From Clostridia bacterium (GTDB lineage: Bacteria > Bacillota > Clostridia > Christensenellales > Borkfalkiaceae), in contig JAFSRT010000024.1 of assembly GCA_017445995.1 (NCBI GenBank), forward strand, positions 124,001 through 188,000: 64,000 bases of DNA, given 5' to 3'. Under the pieces are notes generated by a model. It worked only from the letters and a program-made list of their open reading frames with translations. It searched no databases and was not told the origin of the DNA. Below are positions 44,282 through 53,729 of this stretch, piece after piece (positions within the stretch are counted from its first letter, which is position 1; every line of letters begins with the position of its first letter). The position numbers and the translations under genes were made by a program.

Positions 44282-45810
44282 AGACAAAGCAGGAATTCGT
44301 CGAAGACATAAGATCTATCGACGAAACGCTTTCTAAAATCAGGTTATCGGAAGTTATCGTTTCGAGAAAAGAAGCGTCTATTAAATACGTTTTTATTTGC
44401 GATAAAACGGTGGACGGCGAACTCGTTGAGAAGATAAAAGACGAAGCGGAAAAAATCTCTCCGCCCGTCTTTCGCTACGTAGACGTAACTATAAATAAAA
44501 TCGTAAGCCATAAAGAACTCGTAAACAAAGAAATATATAAATACTTAAAAAGTCATTTCCCGTCGATTTCGATTTTTTTAAATGAAGAAGACGTTTCTTC
44601 GGAAGTGGTGGGCGATTTCGTTAAATACACGTTAAGGCTTACGGCGGACGGGGCGGAATACGTCGCTAAAAACAAAACGCTGTTAAAACTTAACGACTAT
44701 CTTTCAACGAAGTTCTGTTCCGATTTCGCGGGTAGCGTGGAAACGAAGGAAGTATACGAAAAAATCGACTTAACCGACGACACCGTGTTTGCGGACCAGA
44801 TTGAAATAGCGGAAAGAAGAACGATTAAAGTTAAAGATGTCGTTGTAATTGACGATTTCGGGCTTGGCGACACGGCGTATTATATCGAAGATTCGCAGGA
44901 AGGAAACATCACCGTTTGCGGAACTATTACCGAAATATCGGAAAAGACCACGAAGACGGGTAAACCCTTTTTTATCATACACATAAACGACACGACGGGG
45001 CAGATGAGCGGGCTTTACTTTTCAAAAAAGAACACTTACGATAAGATTAAAGAATTAAAGGAAGGGGACGCGATAATCGTCCGTGCGACGGTCGGCGAAT
45101 ACAAGGGTCAGACTTCTATTCAGATAAATAAAATAAACAAATGCACTTTCCCGACCGATTTTATAAAAAAAGACAAGGCGGGCGCGAAAGTGCCGAAAGA
45201 ATATAAAACCGTTTTCCCGAAAACCGCGGAAACCGTAAAGGTAGAAAGCGTGTTCGAAGAAAAAACGGAACTGCCGAAAGAACTTATAGAAAAAGAATAC
45301 GTCGTTTTCGATATAGAGACGACGGGGCTTGATTCGTTTAACGATAAGATAACCGAAATCGGCGCGGTAAAAATAAAGGACGGAAAGATAACGGAAGAGT
45401 TTTCGTCCCTGATAAATCCGCACGTGCCTATTCCCGAAAGAATAGTATCTTTAACGGGCATAAGCGACGAAATGGTGTTAACCGCCCCCGACATAAAGGA
45501 CGTTATAGCCGACTTTATGAAGTTTACCGACAAAACCGTTCTCGTCGCACAGAACGGGCTGGATTTCGATATCAAGTTTATTAAACGGTTTGCAAAAGAA
45601 AGCAATTTCGTTGTAAACAATCCGCTAATCGACACTATGATATTAAGCAGGCAAGTTCTTCCCGAACTAAAAAGGAACGACTTGCACACCCTTGCCGAAC
45701 GGTTCGGAATAGTGTTCCGCCACCATAGGGCGTTAAGCGACGCGTACGCCACGGCGGAAGTTTTTATCGAACTTATTAAAATTAAAGACAAGTTAAACAA
45801 AAAAATATAA
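44269..45810 (+). CDS. PolC remnant: N-terminal domain, OB fold and 3'-5' exonuclease only
   Basis: A 513-residue protein at the usual polC position between ispG and rimP. Residues 1-180 match the PolC N-terminal region, 212-293 an OB fold (NITVCGTITEISEKTTKTGK), and 342-505 a DEDDh exonuclease with intact catalytic set: FDIETTG (D348, E350), NGLDFDIKF (D434) and HRALSDA (H486, D491). PolC normally has about 1,400 residues with a PHP domain split around the exonuclease, then polymerase palm, fingers and thumb. Neither PHP half is seen (no HLHT-type motif), and the frame ends after the exonuclease, with the rimP promoter region following. It may supply proofreading to another polymerase; this is inference. 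Confidence 0.85.
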   Translation: MHTIKTKQEFVEDIRSIDETLSKIRLSEVIVSRKEASIKYVFICDKTVDGELVEKIKDEAEKISPPVFRYVDVTINKIVSHKELVNKEIYKYLKSHFPSISIFLNEEDVSSEVVGDFVKYTLRLTADGAEYVAKNKTLLKLNDYLSTKFCSDFAGSVETKEVYEKIDLTDDTVFADQIEIAERRTIKVKDVVVIDDFGLGDTAYYIEDSQEGNITVCGTITEISEKTTKTGKPFFIIHINDTTGQMSGLYFSKKNTYDKIKELKEGDAIIVRATVGEYKGQTSIQINKINKCTFPTDFIKKDKAGAKVPKEYKTVFPKTAETVKVESVFEEKTELPKELIEKEYVVFDIETTGLDSFNDKITEIGAVKIKDGKITEEFSSLINPHVPIPERIVSLTGISDEMVLTAPDIKDVIADFMKFTDKTVLVAQNGLDFDIKFIKRFAKESNFVVNNPLIDTMILSRQVLPELKRNDLHTLAERFGIVFRHHRALSDAYATAEVFIELIKIKDKLNKKI

Positions 45811-45838
45811 AAAAACCGATAAAACTGCAAAAAAACAC

Positions 45839-45867
45839 TTGCAAAAACGTTTATTATATGATAATAT
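45839..45867 (+). promoter_or_regulatory. Promoter of the rimP-nusA-infB operon
   Basis: TTGCAA (45839-45844), a 17-base spacer, TAATAT (45862-45867). Confidence 0.75.
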
Positions 45868-45892
45868 AATAACGGTTTAAATGAGTTGATGC

Positions 45893-45927
45893 TTATGAGA
45901 ACGGACTTCCCGTTCTCATAATTTTTT
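45893..45927 (+). terminator. Leader attenuator upstream of rimP
   Basis: A perfect 12-bp stem (TTATGAGAACGG 45893-45904, CCGTTCTCATAA 45910-45921) followed by six T, inside the 5' leader and 14 bases before the rimP ATG. In Bacillus the ylxS-nusA operon leader carries a terminator through which NusA controls its own level; this hairpin occupies the same place. Confidence 0.85.
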
Positions 45928-45940
45928 ATAGGGGTTATAT

Positions 45941-46405
45941 ATGAAGATAAAAAAAGCGGAAGAAATCAAAGAGTTTTTATTGCCTTTTGCAAGCGAACTT
46001 TCCCTGTCCGTTGAAGACGTAGTAATAAAGCAGGGGAAAGACCCGTCGATAACGGTGTTTATCGATAAAGCAGGCGGGGTCGACTTAATAACTTGCGAAA
46101 AGTTTCATAACGCGATATTAGAACCGATAGACGAATTAGACCCTACTTTCGGCGCGGAATACACGCTTAACGTTTCGTCTCTCGGCGCGGATAGACCTTT
46201 CAGAAAGGACGAAGACTTTATTTCGCATATCGGAACGCGCGTCGAAGTAAAACTCCGTAATTCTATAAAAGGCAAAAAGTTTTACGACGGGATTTTAATT
46301 TCTTACGATACTAAAACGGTGGGGCTTAAAGTCAGCGAAAAGGACACTTTCACGATAGACCTTAAAAACGTTTTAAAAATCAACGAATACATCGACTTTA
46401 ACTAA
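45941..46405 (+). CDS. rimP: Ribosome maturation factor RimP
   Basis: A 154-residue protein of the RimP/YlxS family: an N-terminal alpha/beta domain with VFIDKAGGVDLITCEKFHNA (about 37-56) and YTLNVSSLGADRPFRKDEDF, then an SH3-like C-terminal domain. It acts in early 30S assembly with S12. A weak agggg ribosome-binding site follows the attenuator. Confidence 0.94.
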   Translation: MKIKKAEEIKEFLLPFASELSLSVEDVVIKQGKDPSITVFIDKAGGVDLITCEKFHNAILEPIDELDPTFGAEYTLNVSSLGADRPFRKDEDFISHIGTRVEVKLRNSIKGKKFYDGILISYDTKTVGLKVSEKDTFTIDLKNVLKINEYIDFN

Positions 46406-46450
46406 AAACGAAAATTATTACAAATATAACAATAAATTAGGAGAAAAACA

Positions 46451-47545
46451 ATGATTAGTCAAGAATTTTTTATGGCACTCGAAGACTTGGAAAGACAGAA
46501 AGGTATTTCGCAAAGCGATTTTATATCGGCGCTCGAAAACGCGCTTGAAATCGCTTACAGGAAGTTCGCGGGGGACGCGACCAGCGTTACCGTTAAAATG
46601 GACCCTGAAAAGAGAACCGTTAAGTTTTACAGCAATCTTAACGTAGTCGAAGAAGCGGTGGAATACGAAAAGGAAATCAGTTTAGAAGAGGCGAAAAAAA
46701 TTAAAAAGAACATTAAAGTCGGCGACGTATTAGTTACCGAGTTCGTTCCGAAAGAGTTCAGCCGTATCGTTGCGCAGACCGCGAAACAGGTAATTATGCA
46801 GAAGTTACACGAAATCGAAAGGAACAACACCGTATCCGAGTTCGAAGATAAAGAAGGCGAACTTATGGTTGCTACGGTAAGAAGAATAGAAGCGGGAAGC
46901 GTGTTCGTTGAAATCGGTTCTAATCAGATAGAAGGCGTGCTTTTGCCGAGAGACCAAGTCCCTGGTGAAAAGTACGAAATCAATCAAAGAAAAAACGTAT
47001 TCGTTAAAAAGGTTAAAAACTTCGGAAGACAGGCGCAGGTTTTAGTTTCGAGAACGTCGAACGGGCTTGTAAGACGGCTTTTTGAAAACGAAGTTCCTGA
47101 AATCAAGCAAGGCGTAGTAGTAATCAAGGGCATAGAGAGAGAACCGGGTCAGAGAACCAAGATAGCGATATACAGCGAAGACCCTTCGGTAGACGCAATC
47201 GGCGCTTGTATCGGGAATAAGGGTGCGAGAATTAACGCAATCGTAAGCGAATTAGGCGGTGAAAAGATAGACGTTATTTTATGGAGTGAAAACCCGCTCG
47301 AATTTATCGCCAAAGCGTTGTCTCCTGCCGAAGTTATTAAGGTTATCGAATTAGACGAAAAGTCGGCAAGGGCAATCGTTCCCGACAATAAGTTGTCTTT
47401 AGCAATCGGAAGAAACGGGCAGAACGCAAGGCTTGCCGTTAAACTTACGGGCTGGAAGATAGACGTTAAAAGCGAAAAGGACGCTATGGCGGATTTAGAC
47501 GACGAGATTGAAAAGGCGACCGCCGAATTAGAAGAAAACGAATAA
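46451..47545 (+). CDS. nusA: Transcription elongation/termination factor NusA
   Basis: A 364-residue protein of Gram-positive type: the RNAP-binding N-terminal domain (about 1-125), S1 domain (about 134-200, VATVRRIEAGSVFVEIGSNQ), and two KH domains with GACIGNKGARINAIVSELGG (about 255-274) and LAIGRNGQNARLAVKLTG (about 317-334). It lacks the acidic repeats of enterobacterial NusA. It modulates pausing and intrinsic termination, probably including the rimP leader. An aggagaaa ribosome-binding site precedes it. Confidence 0.97.
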   Translation: MISQEFFMALEDLERQKGISQSDFISALENALEIAYRKFAGDATSVTVKMDPEKRTVKFYSNLNVVEEAVEYEKEISLEEAKKIKKNIKVGDVLVTEFVPKEFSRIVAQTAKQVIMQKLHEIERNNTVSEFEDKEGELMVATVRRIEAGSVFVEIGSNQIEGVLLPRDQVPGEKYEINQRKNVFVKKVKNFGRQAQVLVSRTSNGLVRRLFENEVPEIKQGVVVIKGIEREPGQRTKIAIYSEDPSVDAIGACIGNKGARINAIVSELGGEKIDVILWSENPLEFIAKALSPAEVIKVIELDEKSARAIVPDNKLSLAIGRNGQNARLAVKLTGWKIDVKSEKDAMADLDDEIEKATAELEENE

Positions 47546-47556
47546 AAAGGTATAAA

Positions 47557-47829
47557 ATGGCGACGGAAAAAAAAGTTCCTATGCGTATGTGTATCGCTTG
47601 CAGGCAGATGAAACCGAAAAAAGAATTACTCCGTATCGTAAAAACGGAAGACGGCGTGATTATAGACGAAAGCGGTAAGAAAAACGGCAGGGGCGCGTAT
47701 ATTTGCGACAGTAGTGATTGCGCGTTAAAACTTAAAAAGCAAAAGATACTAAATAAAGTTTTTTCTTGCGAAGTAGACGCTACGGTGTACGACGCGATAG
47801 GGGAAAAGTTAAGTGGAAAAAAACAGTAA
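47557..47829 (+). CDS. ylxR: YlxR-family RNA-binding protein (RnpM)
   Basis: A 90-residue protein with the YlxR pattern PMRMCIACRQMKPKKELLRI (6-25) and the GRGAYICDSSDCALKLKKQK block (about 51-70). Bacillus YlxR (RnpM) modulates RNase P. It lies 11 bases after nusA and overlaps ylxQ by 17 bases. Confidence 0.92.
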   Translation: MATEKKVPMRMCIACRQMKPKKELLRIVKTEDGVIIDESGKKNGRGAYICDSSDCALKLKKQKILNKVFSCEVDATVYDAIGEKLSGKKQ

Positions 47830-48142
47830 AGTTTTTTCATATATCGGTTTTGCGATAAAATCGGGCAAATGTAAAACGGGTGAAAACACGTTGGCGACGG
47901 TAAAAGGGGCAAATCTTATAATCGTTTGTAAGACCGCGTCCGACAACGCAGTAGACAGGGCGAAAAGTTATGCAAAAAAGTTCCGTTGCCCAATATTGCA
48001 AACGAGAGAAAAACGGCTTGAAGAATATCTTTTTAAAGAAAACGTCAAAGTAATGGCGATAACGGACAAAAGTTTAGCAAAAGCGATACTTTTGTCCGCC
48101 GAAGAAGATTTTATTAAATTAGAAGTTATTGAAGATAAATAG
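47813..48142 (+). CDS. ylxQ: L7Ae-family RNA-binding protein YlxQ
   Basis: A 109-residue protein of the L7Ae/L30e/S12e fold: FSYIGFAIKSGKCKTGENTL at the start and ANLIIVCKTASDNAVDRAKS in the middle. L7Ae relatives bind K-turn RNA; the exact role of YlxQ is unknown. The GTG start overlaps ylxR, indicating translational coupling, in the nusA-ylxR-ylxQ-infB order. Confidence 0.9.
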   Translation: MEKNSKVFSYIGFAIKSGKCKTGENTLATVKGANLIIVCKTASDNAVDRAKSYAKKFRCPILQTREKRLEEYLFKENVKVMAITDKSLAKAILLSAEEDFIKLEVIEDK

Positions 48143-48159
48143 TTAGTGGGAGAAATTAA

Positions 48160-50691
48160 ATGGCTGAAAACAATCGTCAGGAAAATGTAAACTTAAAGGC
48201 AATAAAAGAACTGCTTGCGCAAGGCAAACTCAAAGAGTTTGGGGACGGCGTTAAAGCGTCTTTAAGCGACTTAAAGGAAGTAAAGGCTAAAATTACCGAA
48301 AAAATCAGAGTTTTCGAAGAAGAAAAACGGGCGATAGAAGAAGCGGAAGCGCAAAAAGCGGTTAAGGAAGAAGTTATAATTACGCCTTCGTCCGTTTCGG
48401 AAACCGAAGAACCCGCAACGGAAGAAAAGGTTGAACCTACCGCGGAAGTTCATGAAGAAACAAAACCGACGGAATTAGCGGATAAACAATCCGAAGAACC
48501 CGCGACGGAAAAGCCGGTTAGTAAGCCCCGCCCGACGTTTATCGTTCGCCACGAAGACCCGCGCCCGGCAAGGCAGACTTACGTTGCACCGCAAAAGGAC
48601 GGCGCGCGTTCGCAGTTTAATAACAGAAAACCCGTAGGTCAAACGGGCGACAGACCGCAAAAACCTTTCGGTAAAGACCAGAACGGATTTAAAAAGCCGA
48701 GAGAGACGTATATAGCACCGCCGGTTATTCTCAACAATAACGATAAGCGCGGACAGAAAAAGAAAAACCAGAATAACGAATATCAGTATGAAGATAAGCA
48801 CGTTATAAATAAACGCGGACTAATAAGAAACGAAGTAAGTATCGACGATTTCGACGAGAATAAAACGGGATACAGAAAGTTCCGTCCTGTAAAAAAGGCG
48901 AAGGAAGTTAAGGAAACGCCTGTAATTAAAATCGAGAAGGCTGTAATTAACACCGAAATAATCCCGCTTAAAGTGTTGTCCGAAAAAATCGGTATCACGG
49001 CGGCGGAAATAACCAAACGCCTATTTAAAGAAGGAATAATGAAAACGATAAACGACTCGATTGATTTCGATACGGCGGCGTTTATTGCGGACGATTTAGG
49101 TATAGAATTAGAATTAAAGTTAGATAAGACCGCCGAAGACGTTTTATCGGAACACTTCGAAGGCGAACAGGAAAGCGCGGATAATCTCGTAACCCGTCCG
49201 CCTGTCGTAACCGTTATGGGGCACGTCGACCACGGCAAAACGAGTATATTAGACAGGATAAGAAAGACCAACGTAACCGCTGGCGAAGCGGGCGGAATTA
49301 CGCAGCATATCGGCGCGTATCAGGTGGTAGTAAACAACAAAACCATTACCTTCCTTGACACGCCGGGGCACGCGGCGTTCACGGCGATGCGCGCAAGGGG
49401 TGCTAACGCCACCGATATCGCGATATTAGTAGTCGCTGCGGACGACGGGATAATGCCACAGACAATCGAAGCGATTAACCACGCCAAAGCGGCGGACGTT
49501 CCGATTATCGTTGCAATCAATAAGATAGATAAACCGGAAGCGAATATCGAAAGGATTAAAACGCAATTAACCGAACACGGAATATTGCCGGAAGAATGGG
49601 GTGGGGACGCGATTTTATGTCCCGTTTCCGCGAAGACGGGCGAAGGCTTTAACGAATTACTCGAAAGCATCAATCTTTTAGCGGAAATCAAAGACTTAAA
49701 GGCAAACCCTAACAGAAAGTCGAAGGGCGTGGTTATCGAAGCGAAACTCGACCAGAACAGAGGTCCGCTTGCCACTATATTAGTTCAGAACGGAACGCTT
49801 AAAGTGGGCGATTCGGTAGTAGTCGGCACGGTTACGGGTAAAGTCAGGGCGATGATAGACGATAAGGGCAGAAGAGTAAACAGCGCAGGTCCGTCTATGC
49901 CGGTATCGGTTATGGGGTTAGACGACGTTCCGAACGCGGGCGATACTCTGTTTGCCGTTGAACAGGAAAAACTTTCGAAACTCGTAGCGGAAGAAAGAAA
50001 GAACAAAGAACGAGAAAACATGATAAAAGCGTCTTCCAAGATATCTTTGGACGAAGTGTTCAATAAGATAGCGGAAGGCGAAATGAAAGTTTTAAGTATT
50101 ATAGTAAAAGCAGACGTTCAGGGTTCTGCGGAAGCCGTTAAGTCTTCGCTTGAAAAACTTTCGAACGAAGAAGTAAGGGTCAACGTTATTCACTCGGCTG
50201 CGGGTGCGATAAGCGAATCGGACATTATGCTTGCGCAGTCTTCGAACGCGCTTATTATAGGCTTTAACGTCCGTCCTGACAGCAACGCCAAGAAGATTGC
50301 GGACGGCAGCGGTGTTGAAATTAAACTTTACAGAATAATTTACGAAGCGATTGAAGACGTTGAAAAGGCGTTAAAAGGTATGCTTGCGCCGAAGTTCAAC
50401 GAAATCTATTTGGGTAAAGCCGAAGTAAGAGAAGTGTTTAAGATTTCGGGCGTCGGTCAGGTCGCAGGGTGCTACGTTACCGAAGGCAAGATTTTGCGCA
50501 ACAGTAAATTACGTATTTATAGGGACGACGTAATGATTTGCGAAGGCAACGTTTTACAGTTAAAGAGATTTAAGGACGACGTAAAAGAAGTCAGCCAAGG
50601 TTTCGAGTGCGGTATTTCGATAGAAAGGTTCAACGATATTAAGGTGGGCGACTTTATCGAAAGTTATCAGGTTGAAGAGAGTAAAGAATAA
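48160..50691 (+). CDS. infB: Translation initiation factor IF-2
   Basis: An 843-residue protein. The N-terminus has an N2-like helix (about 1-50) and a long low-complexity linker of E, K, P and T (about 60-240). A second IF2N domain (about 270-325) precedes the GTPase: G1 GHVDHGKTS (354-362), DTPGH, NKID. Domains II-IV follow to residue 843. It positions fMet-tRNA on the 30S and promotes subunit joining. A single in-frame form is seen; its stop codon overlaps the rbfA ATG by one base. Confidence 0.97.
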   Translation: MAENNRQENVNLKAIKELLAQGKLKEFGDGVKASLSDLKEVKAKITEKIRVFEEEKRAIEEAEAQKAVKEEVIITPSSVSETEEPATEEKVEPTAEVHEETKPTELADKQSEEPATEKPVSKPRPTFIVRHEDPRPARQTYVAPQKDGARSQFNNRKPVGQTGDRPQKPFGKDQNGFKKPRETYIAPPVILNNNDKRGQKKKNQNNEYQYEDKHVINKRGLIRNEVSIDDFDENKTGYRKFRPVKKAKEVKETPVIKIEKAVINTEIIPLKVLSEKIGITAAEITKRLFKEGIMKTINDSIDFDTAAFIADDLGIELELKLDKTAEDVLSEHFEGEQESADNLVTRPPVVTVMGHVDHGKTSILDRIRKTNVTAGEAGGITQHIGAYQVVVNNKTITFLDTPGHAAFTAMRARGANATDIAILVVAADDGIMPQTIEAINHAKAADVPIIVAINKIDKPEANIERIKTQLTEHGILPEEWGGDAILCPVSAKTGEGFNELLESINLLAEIKDLKANPNRKSKGVVIEAKLDQNRGPLATILVQNGTLKVGDSVVVGTVTGKVRAMIDDKGRRVNSAGPSMPVSVMGLDDVPNAGDTLFAVEQEKLSKLVAEERKNKERENMIKASSKISLDEVFNKIAEGEMKVLSIIVKADVQGSAEAVKSSLEKLSNEEVRVNVIHSAAGAISESDIMLAQSSNALIIGFNVRPDSNAKKIADGSGVEIKLYRIIYEAIEDVEKALKGMLAPKFNEIYLGKAEVREVFKISGVGQVAGCYVTEGKILRNSKLRIYRDDVMICEGNVLQLKRFKDDVKEVSQGFECGISIERFNDIKVGDFIESYQVEESKE

Positions 50692-51059
50692 TGCAGAAAA
50701 ATAAATCGAACGTAAGAAGAACGGACAGGCTTAACAGCGAGTTTCAGAAAGATATATACGAAATTATTTCGAGAAAACTGCAAAACCCGAAGATAAGCGC
50801 AATGTTTTCCGTTCTGAAAGTCGACACGAGTAAGGATTTAAAACACGCGAAAGTCTATATAAGCGTTTACTCTACGTCCGAAGAAAAGAAAAAAGAAACT
50901 TTCGAAGCGATATGTAACGACGCAAAGAAAATACGCTATGAACTGTCAAAAGGCGCAAGGTTAAGGACTGTTCCCGAACTCACGTTTATATCGGACGACT
51001 CGATGGATTACAGCGACAAAATGGAAAAACTGTTAAATTCGTTAAAGAGTGATAATTAA
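50691..51059 (+). CDS. rbfA: Ribosome-binding factor A
   Basis: A 122-residue KH-fold protein: RTDRLNSEFQKDIYEIISRK at the start (10-29), then KISAMFSVLKVDTSKDLKHA and LRTVPELTFISDDSMDYSDK. It binds the 30S neck and acts in 16S 5'-end processing. It is translationally coupled to infB. Confidence 0.94.
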   Translation: MQKNKSNVRRTDRLNSEFQKDIYEIISRKLQNPKISAMFSVLKVDTSKDLKHAKVYISVYSTSEEKKKETFEAICNDAKKIRYELSKGARLRTVPELTFISDDSMDYSDKMEKLLNSLKSDN

Positions 51060-51060
51060 A

Positions 51061-52014
51061 ATGATTTTAATTTCTCAATTAGCAAAAAACTTAATAAACG
51101 AAGAAAGCGTCGCGATATTTTTGCATATCCGTCCGGACGGGGACGCGATAGGTAGCGGTATCGCGCTTTCTCTTGCGTTAAAATTAAAAGGTGTAAAGGC
51201 GGACGTTTATTGCGACGACGAAATCCCTTTAAGGTTTTCCTATCTTAACGCCGAAACGCTGATAAAAAAAGAAATCGATAAAAAATACTCTTGTTATCTT
51301 GCGGTTGACTGCGCGGATTTAGGAAGATTAGGCGGTTTTTCCGAACTGTTTATAAACAATAAGAACACTTATAATATAGACCACCATATTTCAAACGGCA
51401 GATACGCAAAATATAATTACGTCGTAGATAACGCGTCGAACTGTGAAAACGTTTTCGAACTCATAAAGGAAATGAACGTTGAAACAGACAGTAGAGTTGC
51501 CACCGCGCTCATTACGGGAATAATAACCGATACGGGCAATTTAAAGCATAATAACGTTAAAGCGGAAACGGTAGCAAGGCTATCCGAACTCGTCAGGTAC
51601 GGCGGTGATTTGCATAGTGTAATTTATTATAATTTTTCGTTGCAATCACAGGAACGCGCGCTACTTTTCGGGCAAACGATGTCTAAAATCAAGTATTATT
51701 ACGACGGCAGGCTCGCTATGGCGACCGTTTTTAAGGAAGATTTGGAAAGAACCAACGCAAAGCCTTACGAAACGGAAGGGTTTATCGATTTCATTATGGG
51801 TATAAACGGCGTTAAAGTCGGCGTTTGCATTATGGAATTAGAAAAGAACAAGTTTAAAGCAAGCCTTCGCGGAAACGATACGGACGTGAACGCAATAGCG
51901 AACGTATTCGGCGGCGGCGGGCATATTTTGGCGGCGGGTTGCCAGTATAAAGGCGACTATAACGAATTTTTAGACAAACTCTTGTACGCGGTAAAACAAC
52001 ACCTTGCCGATTAA
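51061..52014 (+). CDS. nrnA: Bifunctional oligoribonuclease / pAp phosphatase NrnA
   Basis: A 317-residue DHH/DHHA1 phosphoesterase: FLHIRPDGDAIGSGIALSLA (about 19-38), VDCADLG, NIDHHISN, IITDTGNLKHN, and a C-terminal GGGGHILAAG. NrnA degrades 2-5-nt RNA and pAp. ATG 51061 is taken; an in-frame GTG at 51049 lies inside rbfA. It keeps the rbfA-nrnA-truB order of Clostridia. Confidence 0.93.
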   Translation: MILISQLAKNLINEESVAIFLHIRPDGDAIGSGIALSLALKLKGVKADVYCDDEIPLRFSYLNAETLIKKEIDKKYSCYLAVDCADLGRLGGFSELFINNKNTYNIDHHISNGRYAKYNYVVDNASNCENVFELIKEMNVETDSRVATALITGIITDTGNLKHNNVKAETVARLSELVRYGGDLHSVIYYNFSLQSQERALLFGQTMSKIKYYYDGRLAMATVFKEDLERTNAKPYETEGFIDFIMGINGVKVGVCIMELEKNKFKASLRGNDTDVNAIANVFGGGGHILAAGCQYKGDYNEFLDKLLYAVKQHLAD

Positions 52015-52022
52015 AGGAACAA

Positions 52023-52874
52023 ATGATAGGTTTTATCAACTTATTTAAGGAAGAAGGATACAGTTCCGCAAAGGCTGTTTCCGATATAAAACGAATAGTA
52101 AACGCCCCCTGCGGGCATATGGGAACGCTCGACCCTATGGCTTCGGGCGTTTTGCCTGTCGGCATAGGAAAAGCGACGCGTCTTTTTCCGTATATGATAG
52201 AAAAACAAAAAGAATACGTTGCCGAGTTTACTTTCGGCGAAGAACGGGACACTCTCGATAAAACGGGCGCGATTACGAACACGACTTTTAGTATTCCGAC
52301 CGAAGAAGAAATAAAAAAAGTTCTACCGCTTTTTTTGGGCGAAGTTGAACAAGTCCCGCCCAAATATTCCGCTAAAAGCGTCGGTGGAAAGCGCGGTTAT
52401 CAATTAGCAAGGGAAGGAGTGGATTTTTCTTTAAGCCCTAAAAAGGTTATGATTTACGGGCTTGATTTAATAGAGAGAACGGGCGACAAATCCTTTTTAT
52501 TCAATATTAAGTGCGGTGGCGGAACTTATATACGTTCGATTTCGAGAGATTTAGGGTATAAACTCAATTCGTTGGCGTATATGAGTAAACTCGTAAGGAA
52601 TAAAAGCGGTATTTTTACTTCTTCTACCGCCGTAAAAACAGAAGAACTTAAAAAAGCGGAAGATATAAGCGCTTACCTTATACCGGCAGATAGCGTAGTT
52701 AATTTTCCGAAGTTAATATTAAGTAAAGAAAAGGCGAAAAAACTTTTGGACGGAGTTTATGAAAAGGGCGAATATAAAGACGGGCTTTATCGCGTCTACA
52801 ACGAAGAAGAGTTTTTCGGTGTCGGGGAAGTATCGGACACGATACTTAAAATGAAAAGTTATGTCAGGGAATAA
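52023..52874 (+). CDS. truB: tRNA pseudouridine-55 synthase TruB
   Basis: A 283-residue TruB: FINLFKEEGYSSAKAVSDIK at the N-terminus, catalytic motif GHMGTLDPMASGVLPVGIGK with the active aspartate near residue 38, and YSAKSVGGKRGYQLAREG. It isomerises U55 in the T loop. Its last 14 bases overlap ribF. Confidence 0.95.
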   Translation: MIGFINLFKEEGYSSAKAVSDIKRIVNAPCGHMGTLDPMASGVLPVGIGKATRLFPYMIEKQKEYVAEFTFGEERDTLDKTGAITNTTFSIPTEEEIKKVLPLFLGEVEQVPPKYSAKSVGGKRGYQLAREGVDFSLSPKKVMIYGLDLIERTGDKSFLFNIKCGGGTYIRSISRDLGYKLNSLAYMSKLVRNKSGIFTSSTAVKTEELKKAEDISAYLIPADSVVNFPKLILSKEKAKKLLDGVYEKGEYKDGLYRVYNEEEFFGVGEVSDTILKMKSYVRE

Positions 52875-53729
52875 AACTGTAATAGCGTTGGGGCTTTTCG
52901 ATTGCCTTCACGCGGGGCATAAAAAGGTAATAGAAAAAGCGGTGTCTTTAAAAAAAGACGGATTAAAAGTTTCCGTGTTTTCTTTTTCGTCGCTTCCTTT
53001 TAAGCCGTTCGGCGATAAAATGATTTATCCGCCCGAAATCCGTAAAGAAATTATGTTGTCGCTTGGCGTCGACGAAGTGTCTTTTTATAATCCTACCGCC
53101 GAGTTTTTATCGCAAAGTAAGGAAGATTTTTTGTCTTTTTTAAATAAAAAATACGATATATACGCTTACGTAATCGGCGAAGACTATACTTTCGGGAAAA
53201 ATAGAGAAGGAAACGCCGAATACTTAAAAAAATACGCTAAAGAACACGGGCAGAAAATATCCGTCGTAAAATTAGCGAAAAAAAACGGCGAAAAAATATC
53301 GTCGACCTTAATTAAAGAATACTTAAAAGCGGGCGAAATAAAAAAGGCAAACGCCCTTTTAAAATCCGATTATAAAATAGAAGGCGTAATAAAAGCCGAC
53401 AGAAAAGTAGGGAAAAAACTACTTTTTCCGACGGTAAATATTAAAACGGACGATACGCTTTTTCCTGTTAAAACTGGCGTATATTACGGTTACGTAATTT
53501 TGGATAAAAATATAAAGCGGTAATAAACGTCGGCGACCGCCCGACTTTCGGGCTTAATGAAAAACTCGTTGAAGCGCATATATTGTCTTTTAACGGCGAC
53601 CTGTACGGCAAAAAAATCGCCGTTTATTTTAAGCGGTTTTTAAGAGAAATAAAAAAGTTTGACAATGTATTAGACCTTAAAGAACAGATAGAAAAAGATA
53701 TAGAATACGTTAAGGGGATAAAAATATGA
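52861..53729 (+). pseudogene. ribF: Riboflavin kinase / FAD synthetase with a frameshift
   Basis: The first frame (52861-53523, 220 residues) holds the FAD synthetase domain (LGLFDCLHAGHKKVIEKA at 11-28) and the start of the flavokinase domain (PTVNIKTDDTLFPVKTGVYY). It stops early after DKNIKR. The rest of the kinase continues in another frame from about 53511 to 53729 (VINVGDRPTFGLNEKLVEAH and YGKKIAVYFKRFLREIKKFD). Adding one A to the five-A run at 53506-53510 restores DKKYKAVINVG and a 289-residue protein of normal length. It is either a real mutation, programmed slippage or an assembly error. The natural stop overlaps the nfo start (ATGA). Confidence 0.88.

Noticed and set aside
45120..45830. 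A 236-codon minus-strand open frame over the PolC exonuclease region
   Set aside because: Serine/phenylalanine-rich composition typical of the antisense of a lysine/glutamate-rich gene; no motif.
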